Source: Tetmemena sp. SeJ-2015 (Eukaryota > Ciliophora > Spirotrichea > Sporadotrichida > Oxytrichidae). From it: 64,000 nucleotides of DNA. The notes beneath the pieces were generated by a model that saw only the letters and a list, made by a program, of their open reading frames with translations, was not told where the DNA came from and did not search any database. The position numbers were made by a program, and so were the translations under genes. Below are positions 44,101-63,560 of the stretch, piece by piece. Numbering within the stretch: the first letter of the stretch is position 1; every line of letters starts with the position of its first letter. Location: positions 1-64,000 of the forward strand of contig JAJKFJ010021618.1 in assembly GCA_027382625.1 (NCBI GenBank), given 5' to 3'.

Positions 44101-45910
44101 TTAATTCTTTGGAATTAAAGTATAAATTTGTCTCATTCTAATTTATTTAATCATCGAAATTAAAGACAACAAAATTAAGTTCAAATGAATTTTGGAATAT
44201 AAAAAATAAAGACTCTGCATACTATGAGGAAATAGCTAAAATGAGGGACTTGGGATTAATTCAGCCTAAAAATAGAGAGAGTATGCTCTGGGCTATTGAC
44301 AAAGGCTAGAGAGAATTTTTCAATAAAAATGTTTTCAAAGAATATGTCACAAAGAGAAAAAATCTTAATTTTGATTATCAAAAATAATTAATTTAATAAA
44401 TAAGATAATAAGACAAAAAAATCAGCATATTATAAAGTTAATTTAAATACAAAAATCATTTAAAAAATCTTATTAAAGTCTTAAAATGAATTAATAATTC
44501 AAATAGAATTAATTAATTATGATGGGGTGGATGACTTGATAAGTAAAATTTAAGGAACGAAGAAAAAGGAGTCTGGCACTATTTCTAAAAATATGACTTC
44601 CATCACTAAAAATATGCCACAGGTATAATCCTTTTAAACTGATCTAGAGGAAGCAATTAAAAATCTAATGCACAACATTGAATCAAAGAGATAAATCAAA
44701 GAATCAACAAACAAAATTAATCAGGACATAGGAGATAAATCGTAAAGAAACAGTTTTAAGACAAAGAGAGTTTCCCTTCCATTGAACATAGCAATTTAAG
44801 ATGCTGAGGTAATAAATAATCATCAGAGGAATGATTAAAATATGCAAAATGAAGGTGTGATATTTCGGAAAGGTATTTTCCCAATCTAAAGTAAGTCTTA
44901 TTTATTTTTAATTTGTATATAGGAACAGCAAGAAACAGTATAGAAAGATTAAATAATGATTCAGATATTGCTCTTGACAAATTAAAATGCTTATAGATAT
45001 TTAATTATGACGCATAAGCTGGTAGTTAAAATAAATTCAGTTATTCAAGGTAAAAGCAAGAATTTAGAGAAGTAATAAATATGGTGAACCACAAAGCATA
45101 AGTATATCGAAACCATTTCTCGTCTAGTAATTACTAACTTAATCAGTTGAATATTTTTGAGAATGACAATGTTGTTGAGGCGCCTTTCATGCAAAGAATA
45201 AAACAACTCAAATATCAAAAGATGCATGACTCTTAGTAAATTAATCATTTACACAAAACTGACTTCAAGGATTTGAGAGCCATTTCTGTAGCGAAGCAAG
45301 TTCTCAGATAAAGTTATAAAAATATGGATAATGAAACTCAAGACTTTAGAGCCGCATAAAATGATCCAAACTAAATAAGGACTTTCAAAAGATCCAAGCT
45401 ACAGTTAAATTCAGAGGATTCAAAACTACCAACTCAAAGCAACGATAAAATATTAAAAACTCATTCAATAAGCCGCTTAATGGATAGGGACAATCAAATA
45501 TGATTATTTAAAATTAATTTATTCAAAATTCTAAGATAAAAATTGCGTGCTTTAATAAATATGAGTCAAACCACTCAAAGTCAATCTGTAAGACTCGCAA
45601 CTACGACTAATCAACCAGTGATATTTTAAAACATAAAACATTAAAGTAAAGCTTTTGCCAAAAGTTTCAAAAGAAAGCTGAACATGCTAGAGATTAGGAA
45701 AAAGGAGGCTTAGACACCTATTCTAAGATCAATAAGTCAATTTAAGTCTAATAACTCGTAAGGGGCTTTATCAGTTTTTGGAAGCTAAAGTGCGAGATCT
45801 TCCTTCCTAGATTCAATCAACATAGATTCATTAGGTATCTTAAAGCAAAAAAGAAGAAGTATATTTTGAACAACAATACTAATGCTTCAAATTAATAAAA
45901 TATTTCTTGA
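41172..45910 (+). CDS. WD40-repeat-type protein with long polar tail
   Basis: Seen: the start at 41172 (MINIDNCEMKVFTQNQEVD) leads into beta-propeller-like repeats, for example RIWWLESGDLWLTTDKTNCL, VKGFLVSSLDKKFVLYDFK, FTNLITVWSFES and LLISADQDYFIKLWRLEDK. The last contains a classic D-x(4)-KLW blade. A second set of repeats (42590-43330; HLYTGDSQGQVRVIAL) suggests two propellers, the layout of many ciliary WD proteins. After about 44090 come helical and Lys/Asn/Gln-rich segments (SMLWAIDKGQREFFNKN; VRGFISFWKLKCEIF) ending at TGA 45908-45910. Several frame breaks (41465, 41910, 42200, 42480, 43600, 44400, 44900) mark IESs or introns I did not resolve. Two genes (split near 44400) cannot be excluded. 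Confidence 0.6.
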
Positions 45911-45922
45911 TCATTTGCTAAT

Positions 45923-46144
45923 TCAAAGAAAATAATTAAAATATTATTATAAAATCACAACTAATATCCAAATTTTTCTTCTTTTAGTGCTCATCACTTT
46001 CAAAAGTTTTGTTATATTCATTTTTTTTGCATTTGAAAGAAGAAGACTCACTTTAAAGGAATTTAGGATATTTTTAGAGCTATCCCTAACCCATTAAATC
46101 AAAGATGACCGGGCTGCTTCTTCTAAGTATAAACATTTCTTCAT
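45923..46144 (-). CDS. Possible small protein
   Basis: A 73-codon frame from ATG 46144 to TGA 45925-45923, MKKCLYLEEAARSSLIQW..., basic with a hydrophobic end. No family recognised. It may be chance, or an extra exon of the leucine-rich-repeat gene upstream. Confidence 0.2.
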
Positions 46145-46474
46145 TCTGTCTCTTTGTTTATGTTAGCTAAGGACTTTGACTTCATCTTGATTTCATCTAT
46201 TAAGTTATAATTGCTAATACTGCTTACATTTGTTAAAACTCTCTTTGAATTTCAAGGACAAACAATTTCTTATTAGAACCTGCAAGTAATATAGATTAGA
46301 TTAAAGCTTCAATTTGATTTTATAAATATTAAATAAGTGATATAGACATAATATAAAAAAGAAAGAGGCATAAATTATTCAAAACTTTCTTTTTAATTAA
46401 AAATAAAAGTAATACACCTCAACCAAATTCTGATTAAAATTTAATTTTATCCTCTCTTTTAATAATTTATTTTA

Positions 46475-49400
46475 TCAATCTTTTTTATTTGGAGAATATT
46501 CTATTTTTTGAGAAAGATGAATATCAAAGCTATCCAAGTCCGATTAGTTTGACCCCTATAACTTATAAAGGCAATAAAATTACTTTTTCATTTACTGATA
46601 AGTCCAAAGTAGACTAGTTTCTAGTTCCTTTCTCTGTATTTTTATTCAAATGATTAAAAACATTGGAGGGTCAATTTCTTGAATTATAAAATCTTAAATC
46701 TGTAGCTTATTTCATATCCTTAAAACTCTTTCGGAAACTCTTGAAATTGCTTCCTAAAATTCGACTTGTGTCATTCTTAAGTGTCTCTCTTGTTGAAGCT
46801 CATTTACTTAAGTTATCATACTGACATTGAAAATTATTCCAATCTCTCTCGCTCCGAAGGTATCACTCACCACTCCCGAATCGATAACCATATCTATAAA
46901 TTCTTCTAAACTACAAAACATTGCCTGCCCTGGTAGAACAAATCTGCCAGTGTACTTTTTGTATAATTCATCTAATGCAGGCTTGTAGTAAAGCAATACT
47001 TCGTTGCAATCCTTGTTCCAAAGCCTTTGCTATCTCCACTAGTTGCAATCAAACTTTTATATAAAGTGTAGTACCCCTTCTTCAAAAAGTCTCTTCACAG
47101 CCTCAGTTTAACTGCTACTTTGCTTGCTCTTAAAATACTTATGGAGGGCGATCCTCACCAGTAGAAAATATTAAAATCATTATAAAAGTAACTCCATTAT
47201 TTCATATCTGACTATTTATCTCTCAGGGTTAAGAGGGGTATCTAACTTTGCAAAAGCATTCACAGCAATAAATTCTACATCAATATCCACCAGCTTGCAA
47301 AATTTTCCATCTACAATATTCGAATGGCTAGTAATTTCTCTCATTACATTTTAACCGATTGATGAAACTCCATTACAGGGACTCACACCTGCATAGTATT
47401 TATAGCATTCTCGTCTAAAATAGTAGATTAATTTCGACAAAAAATTACAATCCTTTATAATTCTATCTTAAGAACTACTTTAACTTCTTCTATTCTGCTT
47501 CTTATTTTACTAAATTTGGTATCCTAGAAGTATTCCAATCAAATTCAAAGCACTTTGCAAGTATATCCTAATAATTTATTAATAGATAGCAACTCTTACT
47601 TCATTATCTACAACGTAATCTTTGAATACTGACTTTAAGTAATTAAATGGCTTTTCCTCAATAATCTAGGGTTTTAAAAGATCTCTAGTTTTCCTCTCTT
47701 TTTCTCTTTTAATCATATCTAGCTATCCTTTTAACTTTTCTATTTCATCATCACTACTCTCCTCCTCATTTAGTACATGCTATCTAGGCTTACATACTAA
47801 CTTTGAAAGATATTAATCATCTAAATTTGACTTTTATTAAATAATTAGTTTCTCCATGTTTGTTCTTGGGACGAAAATTTCACTCGAGGCTAATTGAAAG
47901 TTTGATTCTTCTTCCTAAGCATTCTTTAAATCTGATGTTTTTAATTTTACAGAGTATTTATAGTGAAGTTTGCCAGGAGGGATCATTCTAGTTTTATGAA
48001 AAACTTTCATCTGCTTATTTTAAGTCATTTCTTCCTGGATGTTTTATTCAAAATCCAATTCTAAGTACACAGCACTGATATCTTCGAACTTTTTATTTCT
48101 CAAAATCTCCTAATCTTGAAAATGTTTGATATCGAATTCAAAATCAACTTCAGTCCATCCCTCGCATATCCAACAATTACTCTCAGCTTTGAGTTCCAAT
48201 CTTAGTTTATTATTAGAGCATCCTACTTTCTGATTATTTTGAAATCTTTAATGGATATGCTACAAGCCAATAGAGTTTTCTTTAACTGTGAGAAATCCTT
48301 TTTCATCAATTTCTCTGGAATTGCCTGTCATATGCAAACCAAGAATAGTGTGATTATGTTTTAAGTTCTTGTGGATAATTTTACACTGTCTCTCAGATAA
48401 GCCATTAGAACTGAGATCAACATGAATTAAGGATGTGTTTTCTTTAAAAGCCTCTCCTATTGCAAATGCGCACTATTTCTCAAGAGTAGGATGCTCAACT
48501 ATAATAAACTCATCCTCAGATATCCTAATTTTTTCAGGAGGATTTTCAACATATCCAATCGCTTTATGCTCAGGGCCAATTTAGTTATGAGATATATCAA
48601 ACATCTTCAAAATGTCATTTACTTTCAAGCCTTCAAAGATGTGGATAGCTCCCTAGGATTTTATAAAGTTCCAATGAAGGAATAAAATCGCAATTGTACC
48701 GTTTTGCTTCAAGAGATCTTTCATTTCTTCTCCAATCTTATCACTCAAGTTACATTTGCTTAAATAAATAAAGAAAGATATTAGGTTTAGGTATTTGAGA
48801 AAATTTGAATACATAACAGCGTCTTTTAAAAGTAAAAAGCCATCATCTCCTAGTAAGTTTCCCTCTAAATTTAATTATCTCAGTCTTCTATAGGAATTCT
48901 CAAGGATGCTTTAAATCTAATAAGGTTCAGAGAGAAAAATATGTTACAGTTCGATAGTTATAAATTAAATTATTAGCAAAGAGTGAAATATATAAATTAT
49001 TATTTTTGATAGCTTGCTAAATCAAGCTTAGGATTATAGCTAAGATCAATAGATTCCAGGTTAAATTCAGTGGAATTTAAATACATGTTGGCACCTTTTG
49101 ATGTAAGCATATTGTAAGAGAGATTTAGATTATCTGGATTCGAGTTAATACTACTAAATATTTCAGCATACTTGTCTCCTGTCCTCTACTCACTAACTTT
49201 TGTAAATCAATTAAGTCTTACCTTAGATTGATTGATTTCGATATTTGTAAGCTTCTGTTTATTGGATCATATCTAAACTGTTTCATTGGATTTGGAAGGA
49301 TAAGCCTTTTCTCGCAACTCTAAACAATATTACTGTATCTTTGATATCCTGTGCTTTATTTTTCATCTTTAAAAGGCTAAAAAGCTGGTTTGCTCGACAA

Positions 49401-50207
49401 TAAGTTATTGCTTTATTCTTGTTTTGTTTGAGAATAACTCAAATTTTAATTAATTTGCCTGCTTCTTGATTCTAAATTGTTTCTTAATATAATTTATCCC
49501 TTTTAGACTGCTCTTTTCTATTAAATATATAATTTAAACAACAAAAATATATTCTACTCCTCTAAATTAGTAATGTTCTCTGCTTCTTCTTTTAAAAGCT
49601 ATTAACTTTCTCTACTGAATTTTAAAGGTTCTGGCATATGGTGATTCTCAGTTACTCTTTCCAAGAAATGGCTTTTTTTCATTTAGCAAATTCTTTGCTA
49701 TCTATCAGTTTGGGCTTCGTTAACGACTCGTTCAAAAGAAGGAGTTGTCATAAATTAGTAGGATGCTTGTGGCAGAGTCGGCAAAAATAGATCAGGCGAT
49801 TTAATAATTATAAAACCATTTGAATTTAATTTTCTGGAAATTCTTTCTGTCAAAAGATAGCCTGATGCCTTTTCTAAAGATTTCGCAAATCTTTCTAATA
49901 AATTTAAAAGTAATTAGGTAAGGTTTCCTTGCTATTTCTTCTTCTTCCTTTTCTTCTTTTTATTCAATTCTGATTTGGATCTTTTAGTCTCTACTTCTAC
50001 TTTCTAGTTCTGATTTTTGTGTATGATTTAATCTTGGTCTTTATGATTATTAGGTCTGATAAGATTGATTTGACTATTGTTGAGGAAGCTGAATCTTTTT
50101 GAGTTAATTTATGGCATAAATGGGAGTGGTTTCATCTCAGAGAGGGGAATGAACTTGGGATTGGTAGATATTTCATTTATGTTCTTAACACTCTAAGACA
50201 TTCGCAT
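46475..50207 (-). CDS. Leucine-rich-repeat protein with CWICEGW domain
   Basis: Seen: the start at 50207 (MRMSQSVKNINEIS) leads into a Lys/Gln-rich N-terminus. Ribonuclease-inhibitor-like leucine-rich repeats follow (LNLSYNMLTSKGANMYL; LESIDLSYNPKLDL; CNLSDKIGEEMKDLL; HVDLSSNGLSERQCKII), then NCWICEGWTEVDFEF, a motif I associate with a group of ciliate and algal LRR proteins. The C-terminal half, several hundred residues, includes FLTVKENSIGLQHI and AMFCSLEEFIDMVIDSGVV, an EF-hand-like or calponin-like helical region without a clear call, ending SDLDSFDIHLSQKIEYS and TGA at 46477-46475. The family is probably ciliary or cytoskeletal; its function is unknown to me. Exons between 48950 and 49300 and between 46650 and 46800 are not fully resolved. 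Confidence 0.65.
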
Positions 50208-50351
50208 TTTATTAAAATATTTAGAATATTATCCCTAAAAACTATTTGATCATGAAAGAAATGGGAGAATGAATGAAAGGGATAACATTTTTACTAGGCA
50301 TAATTTATTAAATTTTGATTTCACAAAGTCTTCGTGCACATTACAATTTGG

Positions 50352-52090
50352 TCATGCGTTCCATTCTCCAAAAGGAGTGCTCTTCTCTTTGGATTGATCT
50401 CTGCTGGCCCAAATAGTTCCCACAATCAAAAACACATTGCCTGTCCAAGAGGGAATATTATACAAGTTCAATCTGTCACCAAGAATAAAGTTGTCCACAG
50501 ATATCAAAACAGCTCCTGTCAATCCCAATAAGAAAGGTTTATACACGCAGCTCTTTTTCTCTCTGTATAAACTCCAAACGCTATAAGACAGCAATAAGAA
50601 GCATAGCGGAACTAAATATAACCTAATCAAAATTATTTGGAAATAGAATTTTTAAAGAGCTTAAATAATTACTTTTATTCGAAGGTTTATATGATTTAAA
50701 AAATATTCAAATTTTAAACTTATTCAGTTTTATAAAATATTAATTTATGAAAGGGATATCTTAATTAAATAATTTATCTTTTACTCTCTTCTCCATTTTT
50801 TAGATTTTAGAAATCAAGTTTTAATCCTGAAGAAAATTGCCATATTACAATAGGGATAATGAAATAAATTATATTAGTATTTTTTTACGTTTCTAAGCCA
50901 GAATAAAGTTAAATAAATTTATTAAAATTATCATATGATCATTAAAGTTACATACCAAATAATGAAATGCTAATTTAATATCTTTAACCCAGTTTATCTT
51001 TTATTTTTGCTAAAATAAATATGTGGTGACTGCAGTCATTGAAACTCCGAAAGCTGCTAAGTTTGAGGCGATTGTGTTTGAATATATTGTGAAGCATTAC
51101 CCATTTGCGCACAAGGTAGTAGTAGTTTGAGTCATAGCATTGAACAGAGTCGTAAGCCCAGTGCTTGAAAACAAACTTTGTCCAACTCCATGACTTATAT
51201 CGTCGTTCTTCGCATTCAAAACTAATTAAAAATTATAAAATTAAGAGACATACAACAATTATTTACAATATAATTGTTTATGGATTAGATCTTTCTAGTA
51301 TTTCTCTTCTCTTGACAGAGTTTTGGTATATCTAAATTACGAATCCGATTTCGAGGGCCATGAAAGCTGGCCTAATTTAGCTGATAGCTTTGTCAAAGTT
51401 ATCACTTGTTTTCAAATGCAAATCAAATTGCACAGAGGTGAAGTATAGTCCGAAGTAAAGCATTAAATTCATTATCACTTTAAGCAATAGCTTCCATTGT
51501 TTTTTAGTCAACAGAGATGAAAGCAGGCTGCTGTCACTGCTATTCAAATCATTATATTTAAATAAAAATTTACAAATATCTTTAGTCAAATTTTAAAAAA
51601 GAAAAAGCAGGGTGATTAAGTCATTAATTATTGATTTTTAATAACTTTTACCAATAAATTTTCTTGATCTTTTGAAAAATTTCTTTATTCAAGAGTTTAA
51701 TCTTAGAGTTAGTATTGCACTAAATCCTTAAACTTAATATTTTACCATGAATCTATAAGAATTTTTACTTATCTTTATTTAGGCTATTAATTTTTTGTCT
51801 TATGAATTAAATTTTTTAATTTATTAAATATAAATAACTTTAATATCGTTATCTTCAATTTGCATCATTTGTATGAATTTGATGAGGTTTCCGAGGAGAC
51901 TGATAATTTGATAAGCCATGAGGGGAACCAATACGCTAAAATAAGAGGTAGTGAAGTATGCGTTTTCAGAGTACATTTTCAAAAATACCAAATTTAGAGA
52001 AATGAATCCTAAATTTAAATTTTATAATCCGAATTCTAAGGCATAGCCAGGAGGTTTCATTTGCTTTTACGTTTTTTATGTTTGCTTCAT
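50352..52090 (-). CDS. Multi-pass membrane protein, unknown family
   Basis: Seen: the start at 52090 (MKQTQKTQKQMKPPGYALEF) leads into a series of hydrophobic segments (YFSVLVPLMAYQIISLLGNL; LLKVIMNLMLYFGLYFTSVQ; FMALEIGFVIQIYQ; YLVPLCFLLLSYSVW; FLLGLTGAVLISVDNFIL). The stop is TGA 50354-50352 after FGEWNA. A repeated idea, ALEFGLQNLNLGF at the N-terminus and ALEIGFVIQIYQ in the middle, suggests an internal duplication. The end (YNIPSWTGNVFLIVGTIWAS) faintly recalls small heavy-metal membrane carriers, but not enough to name. Region 50640-51020 and parts of 51580-51850 are non-coding inserts, probably IESs or introns. Confidence 0.55.
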
Positions 52091-52534
52091 TTTTTCCGAT
52101 TTATTGTGTAAAGGAACTATAGTTTTATAACCAAGATTTCAAAAGAATGCACACAAATTTGAGTTGAATTTTTACTTTACTATAATTATTATACCTTTGA
52201 AAAAGGAAAAACTTTTAAAATTTTATTTAAATATTATAAGTTGTAATAATTTAGGAAATTAATTTTTTTATTGAAGAAAAATTTAAAATAGAAAGTATTT
52301 TTTTTTGCTCTAATTATTTTTAGATTTTTGTAATTCCTAATTTGTATTTGTGCCTTTTGAAAATGAATTTAAATATAAAATTTATAATTTATAAACAAGG
52401 GATAGCTATTTTTATATCTTCCTTGTATTATAAAAGAGTGCACTTTATTATATTTATATATATTTATGGTAGAGTCGTATCATCATATTTCTACGATTAT
52501 AAGTAATAAATTTAAATAAGTAATTTGCACAGAA
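52091..52534. other. Intergenic, divergent starts
   Basis: Very AT-rich spacer between divergent ATGs at 52090 and 52535; it should contain both promoters, but no motif stands out. Confidence 0.5.
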
Positions 52535-58357
<5,823 letters not shown>

Positions 58358-58544
58358 AAATTTATTCAAAATAAACCTTTAAATAAATGGCTGCTAGAAT
58401 ATTGATTAAAAATAAAAGAAAATTTTATTTTTAAAAAAAATTTATTGATGACTTTTTTGCAATTAACAATACCATTTATTTTAATTCTATGGAAAATATA
58501 CAAATAATTAATATAATTTAGCCATTTTAAAGTTTAAAATGCAA

Positions 58545-61500
58545 TCACAATTGCACTGATTGTCCTTGATAGGAGTTTCTTTTTATATAGGAAATGTTTA
58601 TTGATTATTTATGATGCTTTTATTTATATAAATAAATAAGCAATAATGAGAGAGTGTTGGAGTTCATATTTGCAAGTGCTTGATGATTTTCAAATGCTCC
58701 TGAAACTGGAATATTTCTAGCGAACACCATTGGAGACTCGTCGTTGCTTTAATCTAGAATTTCCAACCTCTAACTTTCTCGCTCTTGAAGCGGTTTTAAT
58801 ATCCTCTCTTTTATTATCATGTCTGTAATTAAAATACTGATAAATGAAGTTTTTTTAATTAATTGGAGACTCAACTAAAGCATTAAATATAATTAGTGAT
58901 TAATAATACTTTGATCGTCAAAGCCTGCATCCTTGCACATCATTTAACATTTTTAAATAATTTTAGAGGTGTCGTCTATGTGAGCAGAGAGAGCAATTAT
59001 ATATGGTTGATGTTAGAACCCATCTTCATTTGCATCGGAGTAAGATTTGACTTTAAATAAGTCTTAGATTCCATCTACTTCATGACACCGTATCTTTTTG
59101 CAGGCTTCAATTCCTCCCATTCTATTAACTTTAATAAAAAAAGAAAGCTTACATAGGCATACTCAGGTCCAAAATTATCACATCATATTTCTTTTTCTTT
59201 GACTTGTTCACGGCCACTAATCTAAAGCAGATTAAAGCATTAATATTATCCTTACCCATTTTCAGCATCGTCGACAATAAAATTATTTTGCTAGAAGGCT
59301 CTCATAATCATCATTAACTAAAACACCTCATCATTTGCTATTAGAGCAAGGAACTTCTTTTATTTAGTCATTGGACTGAATTAATTTGGAGTTAGTGAGG
59401 ACTGAACAATTGGTGTCAAGGCTTAGTACTCTTGCATCTATAAGTTTTAATTGTCTGGACTGCAAGCTGATTCCTAAACCTTAGGCAGGAGTGGAGACTC
59501 AGCAAAGTTAAAATCTTAACAGAAGTTCATATTTGGGCTCAATCCATCATCATTTTCTATGTCTTGCATATATGGATAAAAATATTCATTAAAGATTGAA
59601 GCTCCTGAATTGCTTGATATTATTCTCTAAAAAAAAGTTATCAGAAACTAATTATAATAAGACTTACCATGCTTCTTTTTCTTTTTCTAATTTTTTCTAT
59701 TTTTAGAAACGTGTCGCTTTTTGTTTTATAGGGTATGAGTCTACCCATAGTTAGAGAAGTAACCATTCTCAATACTCACATCGTCAGCTTCTTCCACTCT
59801 TACTTCAGGCTGCTACTAATAATCTTCCCCTTTTAATTTGCATAGCATTTTCTTAGCCTTATTTTTAGGAACCATGATACATTTATTGATCAAAGTAATT
59901 ACTCTATTTTGAATTAATTATTTCCTATATTTATGTTTTAATAGTCTTAAGAGAGACAATGAAAGTGGTGCCCTTGCCTTTTTCGCTTTCTACTCTTACA
60001 GAACCACCCATAAGTTCAATCAGGCTTTTGCAGATACTTAAACCCAAGCCCGTCCCTCCGTGATTAACTTCTCTGTGCTCATCTAACCTCTTAAAGTTAA
60101 GAAATAGTTTCTCTAAGTTCTCTTTGGAAATTCCATATCCAGAGTCTATAATTTTAATCTCAAAGCCAATGTAGTACTGGTTCTGCTCGTTACTTATCCC
60201 CTCTAATTAATTCTTATCAATAATAGGCATGCTCAGACTGCGTGAGCGCTTTTTCTTATACTCTAGCTCATTTGTCTTTAGCTTCTTAATATTTTCTAAA
60301 GCTGCATATTCCTTTGCTTTCTAAAGACGCTGTTTCTCAACCAAATTTATAGCAAAAATATATGCATGCATTGATCTTTTTATTCAAATTTGTCTGGACT
60401 ATTATAGTACCATCCTTTGGAGTAAACTTAATTGAGTTTGACAAGAAATTAAGGAGAATTTGCAGAAGTCTATTTTGGTCACCCCATATTTGCGCAAAAT
60501 ATTCGAACTTATCCTCCATAAACTCATTCAATTAATTAGAACTTTACTAAAATAGAAAGTAGTCTCATATTTGATTGAGTAAGCTTATATTTGATCTTTG
60601 TGCCTAAATATCTATAGTATCTATAGCTCTTTAAATCAGTTCGTATAAATTGAAAGTAGCCGTTATTAAGATTAAATGAATCATTTTCTAGCTTTGCTAG
60701 ATCTAGCAAGTCGTTAATCAAATTAAGCAACATAGTAGAGCCAAAAACTGAGGCCACTAAAAGGCTCTCTGTTTAATTTTTCTTATCCTCATTTATTATC
60801 ACTCCATTGTCTCTGTATTCACTAAGAATCTGCTAATTGATTAAAATTGATCATCAATTAGCTGTTTTCAGCATTAGATTGATGAAAGATGTTTAAAAAA
60901 TGAGTTTTAAGATATTAAAAAAATAATTTGAGTTGTCTTATTCAACTTGTTCCTGCTCTTGATTTTCTCTTTAACCCCCATTATTATTGTGATGTTGAAT
61001 TTTTTCATTTGATCGTTATGATTTTACCAAACAAAAAAAATTTAGTATGTACTAAGGGATTTCTCTTTTTAAGACTTGCTATTCCTTTAGAAAACCTCAA
61101 GATTTATTTAGGTTCCTTCCTTGCTTTCCCTTCAAGTTTTTGCTTTAAATTTAAGGGTAAATAAAACAATCCTTTTATTTTTATTTCCTCTTTTAAGTAC
61201 TTTTGTTTTAATAAAAACTTACCTTTTCACGACTTTGTTTTCTCATTTCATACTTTATAGAAAAGCATTTGCAAATCTCTCTCTAAAAGACATCTTTTTT
61301 TATAGCTGAACTTAAGTTTCATCTCTAGCCGCGATAGTATCAATAAGGTTTTAGAAGGCTATACGATGATAAGGATGAAGTTAAATTATGCGCTAAACTT
61401 ATTTAGAATCCACATAAAATAAATAAGTGGAAAAAGGTTTACTTACAATGGATGTTGAAATCACTATCCTGGTGACACTAAGATAGCGCGGTGGTCCTTT

Positions 61501-63416
61501 TCTAAGCTTCAGTCCTGACTCTCATTTTCTTTAATTAATTTATGAAAATTTTATTTAAAATTACCTTAATATATTCTGCTGTCTCTTGCTCTGTAATTCA
61601 ATTTATTTGTAAATATCAGACTTCAATCATCTAATCATATTCATCCCATATTATTGTGATTGTTGTTATTATTTTGCTAGTTGTTACTTAAGTTAGTGAT
61701 ATTGGGGCCAAACGACAATAGCTATCTATCTAGATTTCTCTCTATGTTTATTTAACTTGACTATTGCCTCTACCTGCTTGAAAACCTCTAAGATTGTATA
61801 TAGGCATCTTCGTGTAAGGCGAGAACAGTGCTTCTAGGTGCCTCCTCTGGAGAGTTATATATGCAGTTTAAATTCAATGGGATGAAATCAGAAAGCTAGA
61901 TAAACCTCCTGTTAGTTTTCATATCTCCAAATCGATTGAAGCACTCTTTGTTTTTGAATGACTTTACCGCATTCCTTGTTGCTATGATTAGATAAAACAT
62001 ATCATCTTATAAATATGTCTTCTCTTTCACTAGCTAGAATATCGGTTTCCTCTGCTGAAATAAAAGTCTTATGATTATCCACACCAATAAAGTTATTTAT
62101 GGTGTTTCCTTCAAAATAGATGTTAGAAATGTCATCTTCACCCTTCTACTCTTCCATTATGATCAATAATAATTTAACAGAGCGAGTAAATTAAATGATG
62201 TTAAGTTCATTTGAATTCGAGTGAATGGAGTTTCCTATAGCTTAAAAGCTGAATTAAGCATTTGTATTATTGTTCACAGGAAAGTTCGGCTGAAGATTTC
62301 TGAAGCCTCTACTCTCCCTTAAACTGGCTCTAGATCCAGCCAAACTTTAAAAGTTTCCAAATTGAGCCTTTGCAGCAGTAGGAACATATAAATCCTTCTA
62401 GGAGGATCTAATGTTTCTTAAATTCGACAATTATCTATCATTATTAAAAATATAAGCAATAATTATTTGCTGCTCTTTTCTTTCTAGCTTCTCTAGCTTA
62501 AATATTTAGCAAAGTCATTACTTCCTTGAGAGCCATATTTATGGTGTTAGTTGGATTTTTCATGTCATGAATGACCATATTCAGAAAGATCTTCTAGTTA
62601 ATCAGCTAAAATTACAACAATAGCATTTAATACACTATCTATTATACTTTTCTAGTTGTTGAATTTTAGCTCTCAGACTTTACCTGCTAATTTAAAACGC
62701 GAGCAAATTAAACTTGATATTTGTGATGAGGAAAATGTCTTGAATGATTTTTGCTTGCTATTCAAAATATGGCCGCCATGTTCTTGCGTTAGGGATTACT
62801 TAAATGGAGATCTTCTATGATCTTAAATATGGTAGTTTATTTGATTTGGTCCCAAAGTTTTTGAGGTTTCACCTCCCAGTGGCAATTAGCAGAAATGCTA
62901 ATGTCGAGAAAGTGAATATATCTGTAAGCTATTTTAAGGTTGTATTTCTTGCCTGCTCTCAGCTTTAATGAGATCACTCCCTCCTATTTATGGACTAGCT
63001 TATATTTATTATCCTCTCCTCGGGTCTGAGTTTAAGCTATTTTGAAAAAACATTTGCTGCTAATTTGAGTAAGATTTTGGGTACTCATCACTTCTCTTGT
63101 GAATCTTCATAGCCATCATTTGAGAAGTGGAAGTGTAAGCTTGCTGCTGCTGTTGTGGGGAATTGACTTAAGGAGGGCCTATCATATTTTAGCTTGAGAG
63201 GAAGGATTAGAAATTGTCAAGAGATAAATGCTAATCTTTGGCAAAACTATGGAGATTATTTCCACTCTAAATTTTACTCCTTTAGATGGAGGCGATGGCA
63301 TCTGGGTTGATTGAAGAGACTTATTAGACAATTTAGGCAGCTGAGTTTGAGTGGGGCAAAATGTAGTCAGGGTGCTGCATTTATAATTGACTTAATTGAT
63401 TTTCAGCGAACTTCAT
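58545..63416 (-). CDS. Hybrid histidine kinase with receiver domain
   Basis: Two-component phosphorelay protein. Seen: the start at 63416 gives MKFAENQLSQLQMQHPDYIL, a Gln-rich N-terminus without known sensor. The phosphoacceptor H-box reads FLNMVIHDMKNPTNTI (His near 62570). A helical stretch (LLNLINDLLDLAKLENDSF) precedes the ATPase lobe: RLLQILLNFLSNSIKFTPKDG (N box), IIDSGYGISKENLEKLF (G1) and GGTGLGLSICKSLIELMGG (G2). A receiver domain follows: DDAENG, YDVIILDLSMPI with the phospho-acceptor Asp, IIALSAHIDD and LKPLQERE. The stop is TGA at 58547-58545. Ciliates carry expanded sets of such kinases. The region 59640-59900 between kinase and receiver is Lys-rich. Breaks near 61300-62450 and 60340-60540 are unmapped inserts. 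Confidence 0.85.
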
Positions 63417-63560
63417 TTTAATTTTGACAGATTCTATTAAAATAAGAGAATATGCTTTTAATCTCTCATGATTTCGTGAATGGGGTCTCTCTCCTCAGTT
63501 CCCACTCTGTTCGTATAAATATCCCCATTTGTAGCAACTCCAGGATTTCCTACTATATTC
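63413..63560 (-). CDS. Possible C-terminal exon of a gene beyond the right edge
   Basis: An open minus frame, GNPGVATNGDIYTNRVGTEE then RDPIHEIMRDQKH, ends at TGA 63415-63413, which overlaps the histidine-kinase ATG in ATGA fashion. No family recognised. It could equally be the 5' leader of the histidine kinase. Confidence 0.3.
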
